A stretch of DNA of 64,000 bases from Paenibacillus barengoltzii NBRC 101215 (GCF_004000745.1 NZ_BILV01000030.1:1-64000), one strand, 5' to 3'; positions 47,798 through 57,765 are shown, counted from the first letter of the stretch. Program-made: numbers and translations. Notes: generated by a model from the sequence alone, not told the origin.

Positions 47798-48065
47798 TCA
47801 CTTCTCCAAGCCCTTCGTTAACCATCACTTCGGTGAGCGCTTGAAGTGCTGCTTCTGCTTCTTCGCCTTCAACGATCAGCTTGAGCGAATCGCCTTGTTC
47901 CAGACCCAAGGACAGTACGCCGAGGATCGATTTCAGCGTTACTTTCTTGCCGCCGGCTTCAGCGAAGGATTCGGCCCCCTTGAATTTGTTAGCAGTGTTC
48001 ACCAGAGCCGTTGCCGGGCGTGCATGAATTCCGTCTTCATCCGTAATTTTGAACATTCTTTCCAT
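47790..48065 (-). CDS. ptsH: HPr phosphocarrier
   Basis: 91 residues from 48065, behind GAGAGGA; the longer open frame to 48188 has no ribosome site. Catalytic His14 is in [10 protein letters not shown] and the regulatory Ser46, target of HPr kinase, in [11 protein letters not shown]. It carries phosphate from enzyme I to sugar-specific IIA domains and, when Ser-phosphorylated, acts with CcpA in carbon catabolite control. Confidence 0.97.
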   Translation of the reverse strand: MERMFKITDEDGIHARPATALVNTANKFKGAESFAEAGGKKVTLKSILGVLSLGLEQGDSLKLIVEGEEAEAALQALTEVMVNEGLGEVNA

Positions 48066-48195
48066 GATTAATCCTCTCGCTTTCTGAATTATAATTTTAG
48101 AAAAAATATATAATACGCTCCTTACCCTATTGTAAGGGAACGTGAGAACCAATGCCAAATGCACCGCCGCGATCAAACGACAGCGCATTGGAGCT

Positions 48196-50271
48196 TTACT
48201 TAATAGTGACGATGTCGGCTTCGCCTTTGGACAGCTTGCCGGTTTTGTTCAGCTTCACGGACGCGCCTTCCGGCAAGTTCGAGAAGACGATTGGCGAAAT
48301 AATGGATGGAGCATGCTCTTTCACATAATCCAGATCGACTTCCAGAATCGGTTGTCCAGCAGCGACCAGATCCCCTTCCTTCACCAGTACATTGAAGCCT
48401 TGACCCTTCAGTTTAACGGTATTTACGCCGATGTGAACCAGCACTTCTTTCCCGCCGTCCGACATGATGCCGATGGCATGCTTGCTTGGGAAGACGTTAA
48501 ACACTTTCCCAAAAACCGGGGAACCAATCACGCCGTCGTGCGGAAGCACGGCGAATCCGTCTCCGGTCATTCTTTCGGAGAACACGGGATCCGGTACATT
48601 GGAAATATCCATCAGCTCACCATTTACCGGCATGACGATGTCTTCGTTGATAATCGCATCGCCGTCTTGGGCTGCTTGTTGTTCCACTTCAGCAGGTTTA
48701 ACCTCTTCAGTCTTGACCGCTTCCGATTTCGCCGCAGGCCGCGGCGTCTTGCCGCTCATAATATCGGCAATTTGCGACTTGATCGTGTCGGAACGTGTCC
48801 CGAAGATCGCTTGGATATTGTTACCTACTTCAAGCACACCCGATGCGCCCAGTTTCTTGAGCTGATCCTTGCTGACATTTGCTTTATCCTTCACTTCCAC
48901 CCGCAGCCGAGTGATGCAGGCATCCAAGTGAACGATGTTCTCTTGACCGCCCAGCGCGGACAAGATGTTATGCGGCAAATCGTCTTGCGAAGTTGCTCCA
49001 CCAGCTCCCGCGCCTTCCTCATCGGTAACTTGATCTTCGCGGCCCGGCGTTTTCAAGTTAAACTTGCGAATCACGTAACGGAAACCGAAGTAGTAAATGA
49101 CCGCCAGAATCAGACCAACGATGATGACGTTCCACCAAGGTGTCCGGTTTGGAATCACCCCGAAAATCAGGAAGTCGATCAAACCGCCGGAGAAGGTCAT
49201 CCCGATCTTCGTCCCCAGGATATGCATCGTCATAAAAGACAAACCTGCAAAGATCGTATGAACGGCAAACAACGCCGGTGCAACGAACAGGAACGAGAAC
49301 TCCAGCGGTTCCGTAATCCCCGTCAAGAAGGAAGTTAATGCTGCCGAGCCCATAATCCCGGCCACATATTTCTTATGCTCTGGACGAGCTTCGTGATAAA
49401 TTGCCAGCGCAGCGGCAGGCAAACCAAACATCATGAACGGGAATTTACCGGTCATAAATGTACCGGCTGTAAACGGTACGCCATCGCGCAGTTGTGCCAT
49501 GAAGATCGATTGGTCCCCGCGCACAAGCTGACCTGCGCTATTGATGTATTCGCCAAATTCGAACCAGAACGGCGAATAGAAGATATGGTGCAGACCAAAC
49601 GGAATTAACGCCCGTTCGACTACCCCGAAGATAAACGCGGACAACGTCCGGTTTTGCTCCAGCATAAAGTGGGAAGCCGTGTTCAATCCGGTTTGAATCG
49701 GCGGCCAAATGATAACCATCAGCAACCCAAGCAGAACCGAAGTAGCCGCTGTCATAATCGGCACAAACCGTTTCCCCGCGAAGAAGCCAAGGTAAGACGG
49801 AAGCTCGATCCGGAAGAACCGGTTATACATTGCGGCAGCTAGGATACCCACGATAATACCGCCGAATACCCCCGTTGCCAACGTTGGGATCCCCAGTACA
49901 TTGGCATAGGCTGGATCGGTTCCGATCATCGACGGTACTACTCCAATAACCGTTCCCATCGTCACGTTCATGACGAGGTACCCGATAATGGCAGCCAGAC
50001 CGGCAACCCCCTCGCCGCCAGCCAGACCCACGGCGACGCCTACTGCAAACAGCAAGGCCAGGTTCGTAAAGACGATTTGGCCGGCGTTCATCATGACTGT
50101 AGCTACAGCATGAACTCCATGGTTATCCAAAGCTGGAACCAAGTTTAAGAACTCGGGGCTGACCAGCATATTGCCGATCCCGAGCAGCAAGCCTGCCGCC
50201 GGAAGAAGAGCTACCGGAAGCATCAGCGCTTTACCTACCCGTTGTAATACCCCAAACAAACGCTTAAACAT
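48196..50271 (-). CDS. ptsG: Glucose PTS permease, EIICBA
   Basis: 691 residues from 50271, behind AGGAGGG. Membrane EIIC (about 1-400) is followed by EIIB (about 425-500) with the phospho-Cys in HLDACITRLRVEV, and EIIA (about 540-690) with the phospho-His in VLVHIGVNTVKLKG. It imports and phosphorylates glucose. It lies between glcT and ptsHI, as in B. subtilis, with a structured leader at 50311-50419. Confidence 0.96.
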   Translation of the reverse strand: MFKRLFGVLQRVGKALMLPVALLPAAGLLLGIGNMLVSPEFLNLVPALDNHGVHAVATVMMNAGQIVFTNLALLFAVGVAVGLAGGEGVAGLAAIIGYLVMNVTMGTVIGVVPSMIGTDPAYANVLGIPTLATGVFGGIIVGILAAAMYNRFFRIELPSYLGFFAGKRFVPIMTAATSVLLGLLMVIIWPPIQTGLNTASHFMLEQNRTLSAFIFGVVERALIPFGLHHIFYSPFWFEFGEYINSAGQLVRGDQSIFMAQLRDGVPFTAGTFMTGKFPFMMFGLPAAALAIYHEARPEHKKYVAGIMGSAALTSFLTGITEPLEFSFLFVAPALFAVHTIFAGLSFMTMHILGTKIGMTFSGGLIDFLIFGVIPNRTPWWNVIIVGLILAVIYYFGFRYVIRKFNLKTPGREDQVTDEEGAGAGGATSQDDLPHNILSALGGQENIVHLDACITRLRVEVKDKANVSKDQLKKLGASGVLEVGNNIQAIFGTRSDTIKSQIADIMSGKTPRPAAKSEAVKTEEVKPAEVEQQAAQDGDAIINEDIVMPVNGELMDISNVPDPVFSERMTGDGFAVLPHDGVIGSPVFGKVFNVFPSKHAIGIMSDGGKEVLVHIGVNTVKLKGQGFNVLVKEGDLVAAGQPILEVDLDYVKEHAPSIISPIVFSNLPEGASVKLNKTGKLSKGEADIVTIK

Positions 50272-50310
50272 AAATACCCTCCTGTAATTACTATGGTGGA
50301 CTAACAAAAA

Positions 50311-50419
50311 CAGGCATGAGCCAATATAGGTCTTTGGTGTTGTACCGTGATCGCTTACGGATATAATGCCCCGTAACCGTCCAATACAATCCAAAAAAAC
50401 CTCTATCAACTCATGCCTG
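50311..50419 (-). promoter_or_regulatory. ptsG leader: antiterminator/terminator region
   Basis: On the minus strand CAGGCATGAG (50410-50419) can pair with CTCATGCCTG (50311-50320), which is followed by TTTTTGTT. Between them a smaller structure starts GGATTGTA and closes at TACAACACC, with a TTACGG/CCGTAA hairpin inside; it resembles the ribonucleic antiterminator (RAT) targets of BglG-type proteins. GlcT, encoded next door, is the expected binder. The pairing was judged by eye. Confidence 0.55.
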
Positions 50420-50472
50420 ATCGAATCAGTCACACATTGTGATTATGAAGTTGTTGTTTTAATGCACTAGGA

Positions 50473-50501
50473 ATTATAGCAGACCTTCTTTTTTCGCGCA
50501 A
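50473..50501 (-). promoter_or_regulatory. Promoter of ptsG
   Basis: Perfect TATAAT (50473-50478, minus strand) with TTGCGC 17 bases upstream. It lies just past the glcT stop, so ptsG can be transcribed apart from glcT. Confidence 0.55.
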
Positions 50502-50506
50502 GCAAG

Positions 50507-51352
50507 CTATTGAAGATTTGCCGGCGCCACCCGGTGTAAATGCATGGTTAAATAACTAACCTCTGCCTTATAAACCGGCTGTTTCAGGCGCTGTTCCATA
50601 ACTTTTGTCAATTTATAGGCAAGCGAATACAAAACAGGATATTCCTCTTTCAGTAGCCGTTCCAGCTTGTGGACTTCCCCCACTTGTTCGCCCCGCCGTA
50701 TCCGTTCGATCGCAAATCGCAAATGGGTGAGCAGACGCGAATAGTCCAGCGAGTTGCGAAGGATGGAGAAGCGAAGCTCCTTCTCAATGATGCCTACCAA
50801 ATCGGCGATCAACTGGGCATGTCCTCGGACCTCGCTGATATGACGGTTGGTGATGGCGCTGTTAATATGAAGCGCCACAAAGCCGATTTCGTCTTCACCA
50901 AGATCAATCCCCAGCCTGTCCTTAATCAAACGTATGGCGTATTCCGCTAATTCATATTCCAATGGATAAATTTCCTTTGTTTCGAACAAAAATGGATTAT
51001 GAAACGCGATGTCCTGCTCCGCCCGCTTAATCGCAAACGCCAAGTGATCTGTCAGCGCGATATGAATATGCTCATTCAGTTCGGTTTGGGTTTTTGAGGA
51101 AATATACATAATAATTTCGCCGATGATCTCGATCAGTTGCTCATCCACTTGGTGCACGAGTTGCTTGTATTGCTCCTGCTCTTGCTGGTTCGTAAGGATG
51201 AACATCTTCTCGACGGCTTCCAGCGAAATGGAATCTCCCGTTTTTCGGTTAAATCCGATGCCTTTGCCGATGACAACGACCTCGCCATGCTCCGGATGAT
51301 TCGCGATGATGACATTGTTATTCAACACTTTGGCCACGCGCAGGCTGTTCAC
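50507..51352 (-). CDS. glcT: GlcT-type transcription antiterminator
   Basis: BglG-family RNA-binding regulator of 281 residues. The N-terminal CAT domain (1-55, VAKVLNNNVIIANHPEHGEVVVIGKGIGF) binds RNA. Two PRD domains follow (about 65-170 and 175-280), with phosphorylatable His in LNEHIHIALTDHL and LHINSA/EVRGH. In B. subtilis the homologue lets RNA polymerase read through the ptsG leader when glucose is available. Context and length fit. Confidence 0.94.
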   Translation of the reverse strand: MNSLRVAKVLNNNVIIANHPEHGEVVVIGKGIGFNRKTGDSISLEAVEKMFILTNQQEQEQYKQLVHQVDEQLIEIIGEIIMYISSKTQTELNEHIHIALTDHLAFAIKRAEQDIAFHNPFLFETKEIYPLEYELAEYAIRLIKDRLGIDLGEDEIGFVALHINSAITNRHISEVRGHAQLIADLVGIIEKELRFSILRNSLDYSRLLTHLRFAIERIRRGEQVGEVHKLERLLKEEYPVLYSLAYKLTKVMEQRLKQPVYKAEVSYLTMHLHRVAPANLQ

Positions 51353-51446
51353 AACAGTAGCACCTCTTTTCCTATATTCCGAAAACGGTTAAGCCCATTA
51401 TAATGGATTTTTGGGGCGCCGTCAGCCGATTCCCAGGCATTTCAAA

Positions 51447-51479
51447 GGCGTCCTCACTCTCATGAGGAGCGGGACGCCG
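51447..51479 (-). terminator. Hairpin after flotillin gene
   Basis: GGCGTCC/GGACGCC stem around CTCCTCATGAGAG, about 60 bases past the flotillin stop. The U-tract is poor (TTTGAAAT), so efficiency is doubtful. Confidence 0.5.
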
Positions 51480-51542
51480 AGTTTCTTCATATCCTAGGAC
51501 AAGATACACGGATGGAGGGCAGTTGTCAAGCCAACTTAGGCC

Positions 51543-53129
51543 CTACTTTTGGTCTGGGTCCGCCGCCTTTGAGGCCGCAGTTTCCAGTACAACCGAATCT
51601 GGAACTTTTGCGCCTGCTGCAGACTTGACGGAAGCCGTCTCGAGCTCCGGTTTTGCAGCGACAACTTTGCCTTTGGTCAGACTTTGGATTAACCGATCGA
51701 GCTCGATTCCGGAGACACTCTTCAGCATATCAGGCGCTGTAGCCATCAGCTCGGTCACGTAATTGCTGACGCGAGCAGCTCCCTCGCCCTTGCCCGTATC
51801 GACCACGGTCAGCTTGTCGATGGAGGACAGTGGTGCAGCGATCTTGCTTGCCAGCTCCGGCAGCATTTTCGTTACGATATCGAGTATTGCCGCCTCGCCG
51901 AATTTCTGGAACGCTTCGGCCAGCTTCTCCTTCGCTTCGGCCTCTGCCAAGCCGCGCAGACGAATGATTTCGGCCTCTGCCGTCCCTTTCGCCCGTTCGG
52001 CATCCGCAATCGCCAGACCTTCTAACCGCTTCTGTTCAGCAGATGCTTTAGCTTGCTTTTCAATCGAGTATTGCAACGCATCGGCTTCCCGCATCTTCCG
52101 GGCTTTTTCTGCTTCTGCTGCTTGCTCGACGGCATAGCGGTCCGCCTCAGCCTTTTTCTTAACTTCGGCTTCAAGTTGCTTCTGACGGACGATGATTTCT
52201 TTCTCCTGCAGATCGATTTCCCGTTCCTTCCGTACCAGCTCAACCTTCATCTGCTCTTCGACCATCACTTGCTTCGCCCGAGCTTCCTGAATGTTATAAG
52301 CTTGGTCGGCTTCGGCTTTGGCGGTATCCTGCTCTTTCTTAAAGGACGCCACCTTCAGCTCCTTCTCCTTCTCTGCCTCGGCAATGTTCGTATCGCGGAC
52401 CAGTTCAGCCTTCTGCCCAGCTTCCTCCGCCAACGCCTTCTGGATTCGTGCATCCCGTTGAGCTTCGGCCTCGGCAATGTCGGCATCCCGCTTAACTGCA
52501 GCGATCCGCGGTTTCCCCAGCGCCTCCAGGTAACCGTGCTTATCTCGAACGTCCTTGATCGTGAACGAGACGATCTGCAGCCCCATTTTCTTCAGATCAC
52601 GGGCTGCAACGCTTTGCACTTCCTGAGCGAACTTATCGCGGTTACGATACACTTCCTCAACGGTCATCGAACCCAAGATGGAGCGTAAATGACCTTCCAG
52701 CACTTCCTGTGCCTCGCCCTTCAGCGACTCAATCGGCTTGCCCATAAATTGTTCCGCTGCTGTTGCGACGTCTTCAACCGAGCTGCCTACCTTAATAATG
52801 GCCACGCCGTCCGCAGATACCGGGACCCCCTGCTCGGTGTAGACCTCCGGTGTCATCACGTCAAGCTTATGAGACAGCAACGATAGAAACTCGGCTTTCT
52901 GAAAGATCGGCCAGATAAACGCCCCGCCGCCGCGCACAATCTTGATTTTGCGGCCGGATTGGTCGTCGGAAATGTTTTTGTTCCCTAGAAAAGACCCCGT
53001 CACGATCATTGCTTCATCGGGACCCACCGTTTTGTATCTTGCCCAAAATGCCAGCCCAAGCACGATGATGACTGCAATCACGATCCCAGGGATGAGTAGG
53101 AAATCAGCAACACCTTCGAACAATGACAT
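51543..53129 (-). CDS. floT: Flotillin
   Basis: Membrane scaffold protein of 528 residues. An N-terminal hydrophobic anchor (about 10-28) precedes the SPFH/band 7 domain (about 35-200), followed by a long Ala/Glu/Lys-rich coiled coil (about 200-420) with many EAE repeats and a short C-terminal region. It organises functional membrane microdomains. Its length is near B. subtilis YuaG/FloT (509), and it follows an NfeD-like gene as in the yuaF-yuaG operon. Confidence 0.94.
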   Translation of the reverse strand: MSLFEGVADFLLIPGIVIAVIIVLGLAFWARYKTVGPDEAMIVTGSFLGNKNISDDQSGRKIKIVRGGGAFIWPIFQKAEFLSLLSHKLDVMTPEVYTEQGVPVSADGVAIIKVGSSVEDVATAAEQFMGKPIESLKGEAQEVLEGHLRSILGSMTVEEVYRNRDKFAQEVQSVAARDLKKMGLQIVSFTIKDVRDKHGYLEALGKPRIAAVKRDADIAEAEAQRDARIQKALAEEAGQKAELVRDTNIAEAEKEKELKVASFKKEQDTAKAEADQAYNIQEARAKQVMVEEQMKVELVRKEREIDLQEKEIIVRQKQLEAEVKKKAEADRYAVEQAAEAEKARKMREADALQYSIEKQAKASAEQKRLEGLAIADAERAKGTAEAEIIRLRGLAEAEAKEKLAEAFQKFGEAAILDIVTKMLPELASKIAAPLSSIDKLTVVDTGKGEGAARVSNYVTELMATAPDMLKSVSGIELDRLIQSLTKGKVVAAKPELETASVKSAAGAKVPDSVVLETAASKAADPDQK

Positions 53130-53153
53130 CAGCTCCCTCTTCTTTAATTGGTA

Positions 53154-53684
53154 CTACATCGGGTGGGGGTAAAGCTCGGAAACCTGGACGGTCCCGTCCT
53201 TCGCCGTCTCGATCACGACAACGGCGGTTCCGGCGGGAATCTCCTTCCGATCCCAGCTGGAAGCGATATGCAGCGAATTGCCGCCTGCCTGTTTCACCAT
53301 CACTTCGCCAAATCCTTGTGCTGGAATAGGCACCGTGACTTCACCAATTTTACCGGGCAGCTCCGATTCGGAGAATCCCGTGGAATTCTCGCTGTTCTCC
53401 ATCGGCTTCACATAGACGAAATAGACGAGAACAGACAGCAGGACGGCAATCACAATGGCTAACATCACTACAGCAGCTGTGCCAAGCCCGGAATATCGGT
53501 CCAGCAAAATGCCGGCTCCGCCAAAGGACGTGATCGCCGAGGCCGTGATGATCGGCTTGAGAAAATCGGCGGACAAGAAATCAAAGATGCCATCCAGCCA
53601 GCTTCCAATCAAGTCACCAAGCACAGCGCTGATAACGGCAAACAAAGCACCGCCGATAAAACAACCCCAAAACAGCGCTTCCAT
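53154..53684 (-). CDS. NfeD-like membrane protein (YuaF-type)
   Basis: 176 residues from 53684, behind GGGAGGAAC. Membrane segments lie at about 1-25 and 60-95, then a C-terminal OB-fold NfeD domain (about 105-176, GKIGEVTVPIPAQGFGEVMV). NfeD proteins pair with flotillins and stabilise or localise them. It is the first gene of the operon, immediately behind a sigma-W-type promoter. Confidence 0.88.
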   Translation of the reverse strand: MEALFWGCFIGGALFAVISAVLGDLIGSWLDGIFDFLSADFLKPIITASAITSFGGAGILLDRYSGLGTAAVVMLAIVIAVLLSVLVYFVYVKPMENSENSTGFSESELPGKIGEVTVPIPAQGFGEVMVKQAGGNSLHIASSWDRKEIPAGTAVVVIETAKDGTVQVSELYPHPM

Positions 53685-53730
53685 CCCGTTCCTCCCTTTA
53701 CCCAAAATATTGTTGAACTCTACAATTAAA

Positions 53731-53756
53731 TACGTAAATTGGTGAACTATGTTTCA
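53731..53756 (-). promoter_or_regulatory. Sigma-W-type ECF promoter
   Basis: On the minus strand TGAAAC, a 16-base spacer and CGTA: an exact match to the sigma-W consensus of B. subtilis, where the yuaF operon is a sigma-W target. It lies 47 bases before the NfeD start. Confidence 0.8.
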
Positions 53757-53766
53757 AAAAAAGAAA

Positions 53767-53799
53767 AACCGGCCCACGACGCAAATCGGAAGACCGGTT
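53767..53799 (-). terminator. Terminator of alcohol dehydrogenase gene
   Basis: AACCGG/CCGGTT stem, followed on the minus strand by TTTTTCTTTTTTT. Confidence 0.78.
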
Positions 53800-53828
53800 A
53801 TGTGGAGTAACTATTTCGGAAAAGGCGA

Positions 53829-54992
53829 TTACAGCGACATCCGATAAATTTCGAGCACGTCCTGTTTATCCAGCACGGCAAAGTTACCAAATGGACCAAA
53901 GCGGACCGCCTTATCGGCCATCACTTCCAACTGGCTGTCGTCAATGTCGTAATCCGCCAAGCGGCTTGGTGCGCCAATGGAGTTCCAAAAGGAACGCAAC
54001 GCTTCAATCCCCTCAAGCGCCACTGCCTCATCACTCTTGCCCGCAGGGTCAACATGGAAGACGTTGACCGCCAGACGCTTAAAGCGGGTAACATCGTGCT
54101 TTAAGTTATATTTCATCCAGTTCGGGAACAGGATCGCCAGACCGCCGCCATGCGGAATATCGTAAACCGCCGACACGGCATGCTCAATGTTGTGAGTCGC
54201 CCAATCTCCCGACAAACCCATGTTCAGCACGCCGTTCAGCGCAAGCGTACCGCACAGCAGGATCGTCTCCCGAAGGTCGTAGTTTTCCAAATCCTGTACC
54301 AGCTTCGGTGCCGTTTCAATCACGGTCCGCAGCAGCCCTTCACAGAACTCATCCTGCAGCAACGTGTTTGGCGTCGGATGGAAGTAATGCTCGAATACAT
54401 GAGACATGATATCCACCATGCCATATACCGTTTGATCTTTCGGCAACGTCACCGTAAACTGCGGATCAAGGATGGAGAATGCCGGATAAGCCAGCTTGCT
54501 GCCCCAGCCCAGCTTTTCCTTGGTCACTTCGTTGGAGATCACGGAGTTCCCGTTCATTTCGGAGCCGGTTGCAGCCATGGTCAGCACCGTACCAAGCGGC
54601 AGAGCATCCTTCGGCACAGCTTTGCGCTCTGCGAAATCCCACATATCCCCATCGTATTTCGCTCCGACGGCAATCGCCTTCGCACAGTCAAGCACGCTGC
54701 CGCCGCCAACCGCAAGCACCAGCTCGATGCCGTTGGATTTGCACAGCTCGACTCCACGATGCACCGTCGAAAGACGCGGGTTCGGTTCAACGCCTGCAAG
54801 CTCCGTTACTTCGGCGCCAATTTCGCGCAGAAGGGACGTTACTTGATCATACAGCCCGCTGCGTTTAATACTGCCGCCGCCGTAGACTAGCAGCACTTTT
54901 TTGCCGTAAGCCGGTACCTCGTTCCGAAGCGCCTCCAACTGGCCTTTACCGAAGATCAGCCTCGTAGGATTATGAAATACGAAATTGTCCAT
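53829..54992 (-). CDS. Iron-containing alcohol dehydrogenase (YugJ/BdhA type)
   Basis: NAD(P)H-dependent alcohol/aldehyde oxidoreductase of 387 residues, cytoplasmic. The nucleotide loop is [15 protein letters not shown] (about 96-110). Metal ligands come from [13 protein letters not shown] and [22 protein letters not shown]. It resembles butanol dehydrogenase-type enzymes. It is monocistronic between the flotillin operon and galT. The physiological substrate is unknown. Confidence 0.92.
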   Translation of the reverse strand: MDNFVFHNPTRLIFGKGQLEALRNEVPAYGKKVLLVYGGGSIKRSGLYDQVTSLLREIGAEVTELAGVEPNPRLSTVHRGVELCKSNGIELVLAVGGGSVLDCAKAIAVGAKYDGDMWDFAERKAVPKDALPLGTVLTMAATGSEMNGNSVISNEVTKEKLGWGSKLAYPAFSILDPQFTVTLPKDQTVYGMVDIMSHVFEHYFHPTPNTLLQDEFCEGLLRTVIETAPKLVQDLENYDLRETILLCGTLALNGVLNMGLSGDWATHNIEHAVSAVYDIPHGGGLAILFPNWMKYNLKHDVTRFKRLAVNVFHVDPAGKSDEAVALEGIEALRSFWNSIGAPSRLADYDIDDSQLEVMADKAVRFGPFGNFAVLDKQDVLEIYRMSL

Positions 54993-55123
54993 CCCGTAAC
55001 TCCTCCTTAAATTTAGGTTATATCAATGTAGTGTTTCTACTAAGCAATCGTGTTATTACTAACCTCTTCGAACTCCCAAACTATTATACTTCTAACTGTA
55101 ACAACAAGCCAAACAGAAAAAGA

Positions 55124-55161
55124 AAGGATCACCCAAACCTTTACAGCTTGGAATGACCCTT
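55124..55161 (-). terminator. Terminator of gal operon
   Basis: AAGGGTCA/TGATCCTT stem with CCAAGC/GTTTGG inside, followed on the minus strand by TCTTTTTCTG. Confidence 0.72.
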
Positions 55162-55183
55162 CTCCTTTGTTCCGATCCATGCC

Positions 55184-56761
55184 TTAACGTTTGCGGTACC
55201 CGATCGATTCCACAAAGCGTTCGAACGCCTCATGGCCTTCCGGCGTCGCTTTGAATACGCCGGCATGTCCAAGGATCTCCGCAAACTTCTTGCCCACCTC
55301 ATCACGCAGCAGCGCTTCGGCCTCTTTACGCCCCAGCGACATGCCCACGCGTGCCACCAGTTCCTTCACCCAGTCCGCATGCACGGCCAAGCGGGCATTC
55401 GGTTCCGATACGGTTTGCTGATACAGCGCCTGATCACCGCTCAGAATGTCAGCAACCGCCGCCAGCTCTTCCTTCAACCGGCCCGGCAGGATGGCAACAC
55501 CCATGACTTCAATCAGGCCGATGTTCTCCTTCTTGATATGATGCATCTCGCGGTGCGGATGGAAGATGCCTTCGGGATGCTGCTCATTCGTCCGGTTATT
55601 GCGCAGGACGATGTCCGCTTCATACCCGCCGTCCGCGCTGCGGCGGACAATCGGCGTCACCGTGTTATGCGGCACGGATTCCCCCTCCTGCTTGGAGAAT
55701 GCGAGGACGCCAACAGACGGGTCGCTGTAGTGCTTCCATTTCTCGTACAGATGATCTACCGCTTCCAACACGGCTTCCCGGTTCTGACCGTTTACCCGCA
55801 GCACCGACATTGGCCACTTCACCCTGCCGACGGTAACACCGGCGAAGTCCGGATGCGCATAGACGACTTCGACTGGTGCTTTTTCCAATGGGAATGTGTG
55901 GCGTCCCCCCTGGAAATGATCATGCGTCAGAATCGACCCGCCGACGATCGGCAGATCCGCGTTGGAACCGATGAAGTAATGCGGGAACAACGTCGTGAAT
56001 TCCAGCAACCGCTTAAACGTATCGCGGGTCAGCTTCATCGGAACATGATCGTGGTGGAACACGATGCAATGCTCATTGTAATAGACGTAAGGCGAGTATT
56101 GGAAAAACCACAGCTCTCCGTTTAACGTCAGCGGAATGACTCGCAAGTTCTGGCGGGCGGGATGATTCAGCCGTCCAGCATACCCCACGTTCTCGCGGCA
56201 CAGCTGACATTTTGGATATACCGGAGGGGGCAGCAGCTTCGCCATCGCGATTTCCTTCGGATTTTTCTCCGGTTTGGACAGATTGATCGTGATTTCCATG
56301 TCTCCAAACGGTGTGGGCTGCTCCCAATAGATGTTCTGGCGCACCCGGTCCATCCGAATGTAATTGCTGGCTACCGACAGTTTGTAGAAGGCGTCGGTCG
56401 CGGCGGCAATTCCCTGCTCGCTTTCCGTTTTGCGGAAGGCAGCGATCGTTTCCGACGGGCGCGGCATGAGCAGGCCCATGATTTTCGCATCCAGCAAATC
56501 GCGGTACGTAGCAGTGTTTTCCGGTATCAAACCGATGGCAAGCCCGTAATCGATTAGAATCTCAAGCGGTTCCTGGGGTCCAGTCAGCGCCTCTGTCGCC
56601 ACTTCACCGGCGTACGGCTCATCGAAGGCGAACAACTCTAGGAGACGATTACGCGAATAGTCCACGTCCCACCAATCGATCAAGCCTTGTTCGAGCGCAT
56701 AATTCACCAGCCGTTCAATCGCATGAAGCGCGTCTTGACGACTTTTCTCTTCGACTCCCAT
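55184..56761 (-). CDS. galT: UDP-glucose-hexose-1-phosphate uridylyltransferase
   Basis: Leloir enzyme exchanging UMP between UDP-glucose and galactose-1-phosphate. 525 residues from 56761, behind AAGGGG; a GTG at 56770 is in frame. It belongs to the longer GalT form of Firmicutes (about 500 residues), unlike the 350-residue E. coli enzyme. Blocks include YYNEHCIVFHHDHVPM, GGSILTHDHFQGG and VRRSADGGYEADIVLRNN. Last gene of galK-galE-galT. Confidence 0.94.
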   Translation of the reverse strand: MGVEEKSRQDALHAIERLVNYALEQGLIDWWDVDYSRNRLLELFAFDEPYAGEVATEALTGPQEPLEILIDYGLAIGLIPENTATYRDLLDAKIMGLLMPRPSETIAAFRKTESEQGIAAATDAFYKLSVASNYIRMDRVRQNIYWEQPTPFGDMEITINLSKPEKNPKEIAMAKLLPPPVYPKCQLCRENVGYAGRLNHPARQNLRVIPLTLNGELWFFQYSPYVYYNEHCIVFHHDHVPMKLTRDTFKRLLEFTTLFPHYFIGSNADLPIVGGSILTHDHFQGGRHTFPLEKAPVEVVYAHPDFAGVTVGRVKWPMSVLRVNGQNREAVLEAVDHLYEKWKHYSDPSVGVLAFSKQEGESVPHNTVTPIVRRSADGGYEADIVLRNNRTNEQHPEGIFHPHREMHHIKKENIGLIEVMGVAILPGRLKEELAAVADILSGDQALYQQTVSEPNARLAVHADWVKELVARVGMSLGRKEAEALLRDEVGKKFAEILGHAGVFKATPEGHEAFERFVESIGYRKR

Positions 56762-56773
56762 CCATAACACCCC

Positions 56774-57760
56774 TTAGTCGTTATAGCCGTTCGGATGGCT
56801 GTTATGCCATTGCCATGCACTTTCAATGATGCTGGACAACTTGTTGCGGGTCGGATTCCAGCCCAGCACGCGGCGGGCTTTGTCCGAGGAAGCAATGAGC
56901 ACCGCCGGATCGCCAGCACGGCGCGGACTGATGACAACCGGGAAGTCACGGCCGGTGACCTGCTTCACGGTTTCGATAACTTCCTTCACCGAGAAACCTT
57001 GCCCGTTGCCAAGGTTAAATACATCGCTCTCCCCGCCGCTAAGCAAATGATCCACCGCGCGCAGATGGGCATCGGCCAAGTCGCTGACGTGGATATAGTC
57101 ACGGATGCAGGTACCGTCCCCCGTGTTGTAGTCATCACCAAACACCTGAATGGATGGACGTTGTCCCAATGCCGCTTGAATGATCAATGGGATCAGATGG
57201 CTTTCCGGGCGATGGTCCTCGCCGATTTTGCCGCTCTCATGGGCACCAGCGGCGTTGAAGTAACGCAAGGACACGTATTTGATCCCCAGCACCTGATCGA
57301 ACCAAGCCATCATCCGTTCCATCGTCAGCTTGGTTTCCCCATAGACATTCGTTGGCCGGGTTGGATCCCTCTCTTCAATTGGCACCTTTTCAGGTTCACC
57401 ATAGGTTGCCGCCGTGGAAGAGAACACGATTTTACGTACATTCGCCTGATCCATCGCATCCAGCAAACAAAGCGTCCCGTACACGTTATTGTCAAAATAT
57501 TTCACCGGATCCCTCATACTCTCCCCAACCAGAGAGTTCGCGGCAAAATGAATAACCGCTTCAATCTCGTTCTCGGCGAACAACTTGGCCAGCAACGGCT
57601 TATCACGCAGATCTCCTTCGTACAGCTTACCGCCGAGCAACGCCTCGCGATGTCCAGTCTGCAGGTTGTCGATCACCACAACCTCTCTGCCTTGCTCCAG
57701 CAACGCTGCTACCGTATGCGAACCGATATAACCGGCTCCTCCCGTTACCAATATCGCCAT
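56774..57760 (-). CDS. galE: UDP-glucose 4-epimerase
   Basis: Interconverts UDP-galactose and UDP-glucose. 328 residues, extended short-chain dehydrogenase fold: NAD motif GGAGYIGSH (7-15), catalytic Ser in FSSTAATYG and Tyr-x3-Lys in NVYGETK. It begins 5 bases after galK and ends 12 bases before galT. Confidence 0.96.
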   Translation of the reverse strand: MAILVTGGAGYIGSHTVAALLEQGREVVVIDNLQTGHREALLGGKLYEGDLRDKPLLAKLFAENEIEAVIHFAANSLVGESMRDPVKYFDNNVYGTLCLLDAMDQANVRKIVFSSTAATYGEPEKVPIEERDPTRPTNVYGETKLTMERMMAWFDQVLGIKYVSLRYFNAAGAHESGKIGEDHRPESHLIPLIIQAALGQRPSIQVFGDDYNTGDGTCIRDYIHVSDLADAHLRAVDHLLSGGESDVFNLGNGQGFSVKEVIETVKQVTGRDFPVVISPRRAGDPAVLIASSDKARRVLGWNPTRNKLSSIIESAWQWHNSHPNGYND

Positions 57761-57765
57761 GCGGA

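Noticed and set aside
46424-47821. 465-residue open frame antisense to ptsI
   Set aside because: Low-quality His/Arg/Gln-rich translation without known domains; it is the complement of a highly conserved gene with biased codon use.
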